This document shows, piece by piece, positions 61,305-64,000 of a DNA stretch of 64,000 nt. The translations under genes were made by a program, and so were the position numbers. Under the pieces are notes generated by a model. That model was not told the DNA's origin. It searched no databases and saw only the letters and a list, made by a program, of their open reading frames with translations. Each line of letters starts with the position of its first letter. The stretch's first letter is position 1. Origin of the DNA: Trichosphaerium sp. ATCC 40318 (taxonomy: Eukaryota > Discosea > Flabellinia > Trichosidae); the NCBI GenBank assembly GCA_038496445.1, contig JALMLS010000309.1, forward strand, positions 413,027 to 477,026. The letters run 5' to 3'.

Positions 61305-62204
61305 TCAACACCTGACTGTAATGTGTCTCATATCATGTGATCTCAAATAGTTCATCTTCCGCTTTGATAAACCATTGGATACTACTTCTACAGGGATTCG
61401 AGCCATACCTCCTTGTTTGAAGCACCATAAACGGCGGTTATCAAGTGCATACCATTCACCATCTAAACGAACAACACGAATTGCTGGGAAATCTTCTACT
61501 CTCTGATACACGCAGTCTAAATCTCTTACAACATCGAATAAAGACTGTCCTGTTTGAAAGTGTTGAGCAATCGAACTATTGGTGTAAAGTATGTCTTCCG
61601 GATTGAGTTCTTCCGGATAGTATTCTTCATTCACCTTTTCTTCAATCTCCTTCAAAGAAGCTGAACAAAAATCCTCTCTGGTACTGGAACGAACGTACCA
61701 CTCCCGACATTCGTTTGACATTGCTATTTCTTCAACGTAGTCTTCATTAACGAACTCTACAATGCGTTCTGGAAGGTTCCAACTGTACCAACCAGAGCCA
61801 TCAGTGAACTGTATAAAATACGTATCATACGAGAAGGCAATGGCTGTAACGCCTATCTGAGGATCTTCTAGGTCTTCTAATCTGTTATGAAGAGACCTTG
61901 GGATACCGGAATACGCAAATCCGCCCGAGGAATACGCTACAAAGAACGAAGAGTCAGGACCAAAGAATACTGTTTCTACATCTTGGTCATTTCGGATGAT
62001 AGAGTCCAAATCATCGTTAATAGCTCTCCAGAATGTATTCTTCTCGGTTTCAATGTAGTATTGATCGTTTTCCCCGATTGCGAACCTTTTTATCGATCCA
62101 GCATCATTTATTACCTCTCCTACCCCTGGCATATCCCAGTGAGTACTGCCAAGGTGATCTAGAACAATATACCGGTTTTCGCACAAACTGACTTTAGAGA
62201 ACAT
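61305..62204 (-). CDS. DNRRLW family protein, full-length copy 2
   Basis: 299 residues, intronless, start MFSKVSLCENRYIVLDHLGS. Same layout as the sister gene, perhaps 55-60% identical by eye, with FFGPDSSFFVAYSSGGFAYS, AFSYDTYFIQFTDGSGWYSW and VVRLDGEWYALDNRRLWCFK at the C-terminus. The sister's first residues (MLTIED) precede the matching MFS, so its start may be the internal Met. Confidence 0.85.
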   Translation of the reverse strand: MFSKVSLCENRYIVLDHLGSTHWDMPGVGEVINDAGSIKRFAIGENDQYYIETEKNTFWRAINDDLDSIIRNDQDVETVFFGPDSSFFVAYSSGGFAYSGIPRSLHNRLEDLEDPQIGVTAIAFSYDTYFIQFTDGSGWYSWNLPERIVEFVNEDYVEEIAMSNECREWYVRSSTREDFCSASLKEIEEKVNEEYYPEELNPEDILYTNSSIAQHFQTGQSLFDVVRDLDCVYQRVEDFPAIRVVRLDGEWYALDNRRLWCFKQGGMARIPVEVVSNGLSKRKMNYLRSHDMRHITVRC

Positions 62205-62650
62205 TGTATTCAGCCCGTGTAAACAGTTTCAGGCTGAAGTGTTGCAATGGCTATCAAAATAATAATTGTGAGTCTAGATTGTTCACGTACACCTAACTTA
62301 ACTTGAAAACTAGTTGAAATTCAGTCACTTTGGACAAGCCACCCTGAGGTTTTATGTATGCAAGTTGAGTGGGTGGTAAACGGCTATAGCTGGGTGTAAC
62401 AAATATAAGTACCCAATCCAAATAAACTACCAATACCTTTCGAGCATAAAGAAGGTTTTACACTATTGTCATAAAAACTGTATTCAACACTCGTTTTAAT
62501 TGTACCATCTTTTTTTATTTGTCCCAGGGCACGTGATTAACACTTGCACATTTCGAGACTTCAGCAAGTCTTGTGACCAGCCTCAAAACTAGAGAAAGAA
62601 AGTTCACATAGCTGTATTGGACTTTAGGGAATTAGTATAGCTACATTTCA
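62205..62650. promoter_or_regulatory. Upstream region of the DNRRLW pair
   Basis: Probable promoter for the gene at 61305-62204. One CACGTG at about 62530. Nothing else recognised. Confidence 0.3.
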
Positions 62651-62719
62651 ACATATGGCTCTGCCTCCTTCGAAAAAGGTACGATCTCAATGCCTTGTGT
62701 AAATAACGCTTCAACAGTT

Positions 62720-62891
62720 TAATGGCAACCAGGTTGGCTGGAGTTTGCCAGACTGCTTCACCTACCAATCGAGCTACACAGGGATATTTGTGATCTTGAT
62801 TTGAAGTGTTTTCGAAATACGCAGCAAAAGCAAAGTTTGATGACTAGAAAAGCAGATCCTCAACTATTGTATAGTCAAGGATGGTGATACA
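62720..62891 (+). other. Coding-like fragment, F-box-like
   Basis: Frame reads WLEFARLLHLPIELHRDICD then LDLKCFRNTQQKQSLMTRKA, and ends YSQGW with TGA at about 62889. The LP-IELHRDI stretch resembles an F-box helix. A plausible upstream ATG (62655, MALPPSKK) cannot be joined in frame. It could be an exon of a small gene or a relic. Confidence 0.35.
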
Positions 62892-63010
62892 AGGCGACGC
62901 AGTATACTCACTACAACCCAAAAGCACACTAGTACTTACAATGTCAAACAGGTCCTGTTTCTATAGGAATTCAAAGAATCAAAAACACGATTGAACTCGA
63001 AGAGCTGCTC

Positions 63011-63235
63011 TCATTCGGCGGAACCGTAAAAACTTAGTTCCATTGAAAGTCGTGGCAGATTGTACTTTAAATTTTGGACATCTTCCTTGAAATTTACGTG
63101 TATGGAACTATACATAGAATTGTCAGTTTGCTTGAATTCCACTTCGTTGATGATCAATGACATTAATAGTACTTCGTATGCCCACGTACGATACAATAAC
63201 TGGTACAGGGGCGCGTTATAATATGTGTAACACAA
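63011..63235 (-). CDS. Hypothetical 74-residue ORF
   Basis: Starts MCYTYYNAPLYQLLYRTWAY, with no family and a Tyr/Leu-rich N-terminus. Could be chance. Confidence 0.25.
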   Translation of the reverse strand: MCYTYYNAPLYQLLYRTWAYEVLLMSLIINEVEFKQTDNSMYSSIHVNFKEDVQNLKYNLPRLSMELSFYGSAE

Positions 63236-63642
63236 TTTAACGGAAATTTCTTCAACGAATTCATCTTTGATTGTTTCTTGAATTAATGAGATTAGGACAT
63301 CAGCCAGGACTCTTTATGATGTAATTGTCCGAGTTGTTTTCTTCCTTTTGACAAAGCTTATAACGGAATGGTTGAAGAAGGTAGACCAAAAAGTTTGGGT
63401 TTTCAATTGTTCCGATTTGTCACTTCTGTTTACTTTTTTAGGTAAACCTTTCTGGAATAAGACCTGTCAGAAAACTACGACGTACTGGTGTATTAGTGGT
63501 TATACTTGCTTTTATATTTTTTGTACGAGTAAGTCTAGAAAAAGTAAATTTTTTCTGATTTTTGGTTTTCTCCTCATTTCTTCAAATCAGCCAAACAAAC
63601 AACACACGGAGTGTTTCAATTCGCGAACACCTTTAATCAAGA

Positions 63643-64000
63643 ATGGTTTCCAGTACTTTAAACGCTACAATACGCAATATAAGCGTTAAAGTTGCACTGC
63701 CGTTGCTAGCTCTAGTATTAATCCTTACAGGTACTCTTTCTTCCTTTCCACGCCTTGTTTAGTTACTGCTTTCTTTTTGCTTTTTTTTTTTGTTTGCCAA
63801 CACGCAACTTTCAAACATGACTCCCAGTCGTTTCTATTCAATGTACTTGAGGCGTTGGCCTCGCAAAGTTCGAACCATCAAAAGGAACTTTTTTTTGTAC
63901 TCGACGCATTTAATACAAGAGTAACGCTGTTGCACACTCCACAAGCAACTTTTTTTTGTTTTTTTCAGAAATTTTTCTTTCTTTACCTCCTTTTTTGATC
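63643..64000 (+). CDS. Start of a membrane-anchored protein, partial
   Basis: ATG 63643: MVSSTLNATIRNISVKVALP, then a hydrophobic stretch LLALVLILT and a GTACTC donor at about 63731. The TTTTTCAG at 63968 may be the next acceptor, where the window ends. It looks like a type II anchor or signal peptide of a gene continuing to the right. Confidence 0.35.

Noticed and set aside
62725-62795. tRNA-Ala-like A box on the minus strand (TAGCTCGATTGGTAG)
   Set aside because: No T-arm or acceptor pairing, and the plus strand has a good coding frame (F-box-like) over the same bases.

Overview
This is a nuclear DNA window from an intron-rich single-celled eukaryote. It is AT-rich (a bit under 40% GC by eye), uses the standard stop codons, and has short GT-AG introns of roughly 45-110 nt. 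Many introns begin GTACGT or GTAAG, contain A/T runs, and end in a pyrimidine-rich AG, sometimes after a TACTAAC-like branch site. Housekeeping genes (TUP1, TRAPPC3, two RAB6, S9 peptidase, rhodanese, MFS carrier) sit among lineage-specific repeat-protein families. The mix of F-box, LRR, MORN-variant, ankyrin, TKL-kinase and DDWY-repeat genes suggests an amoeboid protist or relative. I cannot name the taxon.

Layout. 1-4300: a module of F-box/LRR (+) facing F-box/MORN (-), preceded by the 5' end of another F-box/MORN copy. 4600-7968: TUP1 (-), divergent from TRAPPC3 (+, 8199-9113). 9479-13290: a large minus-strand gene that I reassemble as ankyrin + F-box + Ras-like pseudo-GTPase. 13714-15396: a helical, ARM-like gene (+). 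15530-20290: an inverted copy of the first module, whose MORN gene is split by a 1349-bp inverted-repeat transposon flanked by TA duplications. 20654-21565: a type II membrane, glycosyltransferase-like protein. 22150-22660: scrambled relics of LRR and S9-peptidase genes. 23286-24974: an intact F-box/MORN gene with 21 repeats. 25452-27576: an unknown gene divergent from a DDWY-repeat gene. 28720-28900: a MORN relic. 29066-32509: a prolyl-oligopeptidase-family enzyme. 34512-38068: a beta-helix receptor kinase with a duplicated tail exon downstream. 38797-42130: an ankyrin + F-box + propeller-like gene. 43000-46255: a SAP-like gene, a two-domain rhodanese and a Tim17-like membrane protein. 48580: a tRNA-like sequence. 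48970-51803: an MFS transporter. 52284-55351: two head-to-head RAB6 genes. 56771-62204: a small MGGS protein, an SDR relic, a secreted Cys-rich protein and a three-member DNRRLW family.

Theme. At least eight F-box-like genes, pseudogenes or fragments lie in the first 42 kb, each with a different repeat array (LRR, MORN variant, ankyrin, propeller). Copies are being duplicated, inverted, interrupted and truncated. I infer a fast-evolving set of SCF-type substrate receptors; no SCF component is visible here. A second genome-wide feature is a strong excess of the palindrome CACGTG, mostly in introns.
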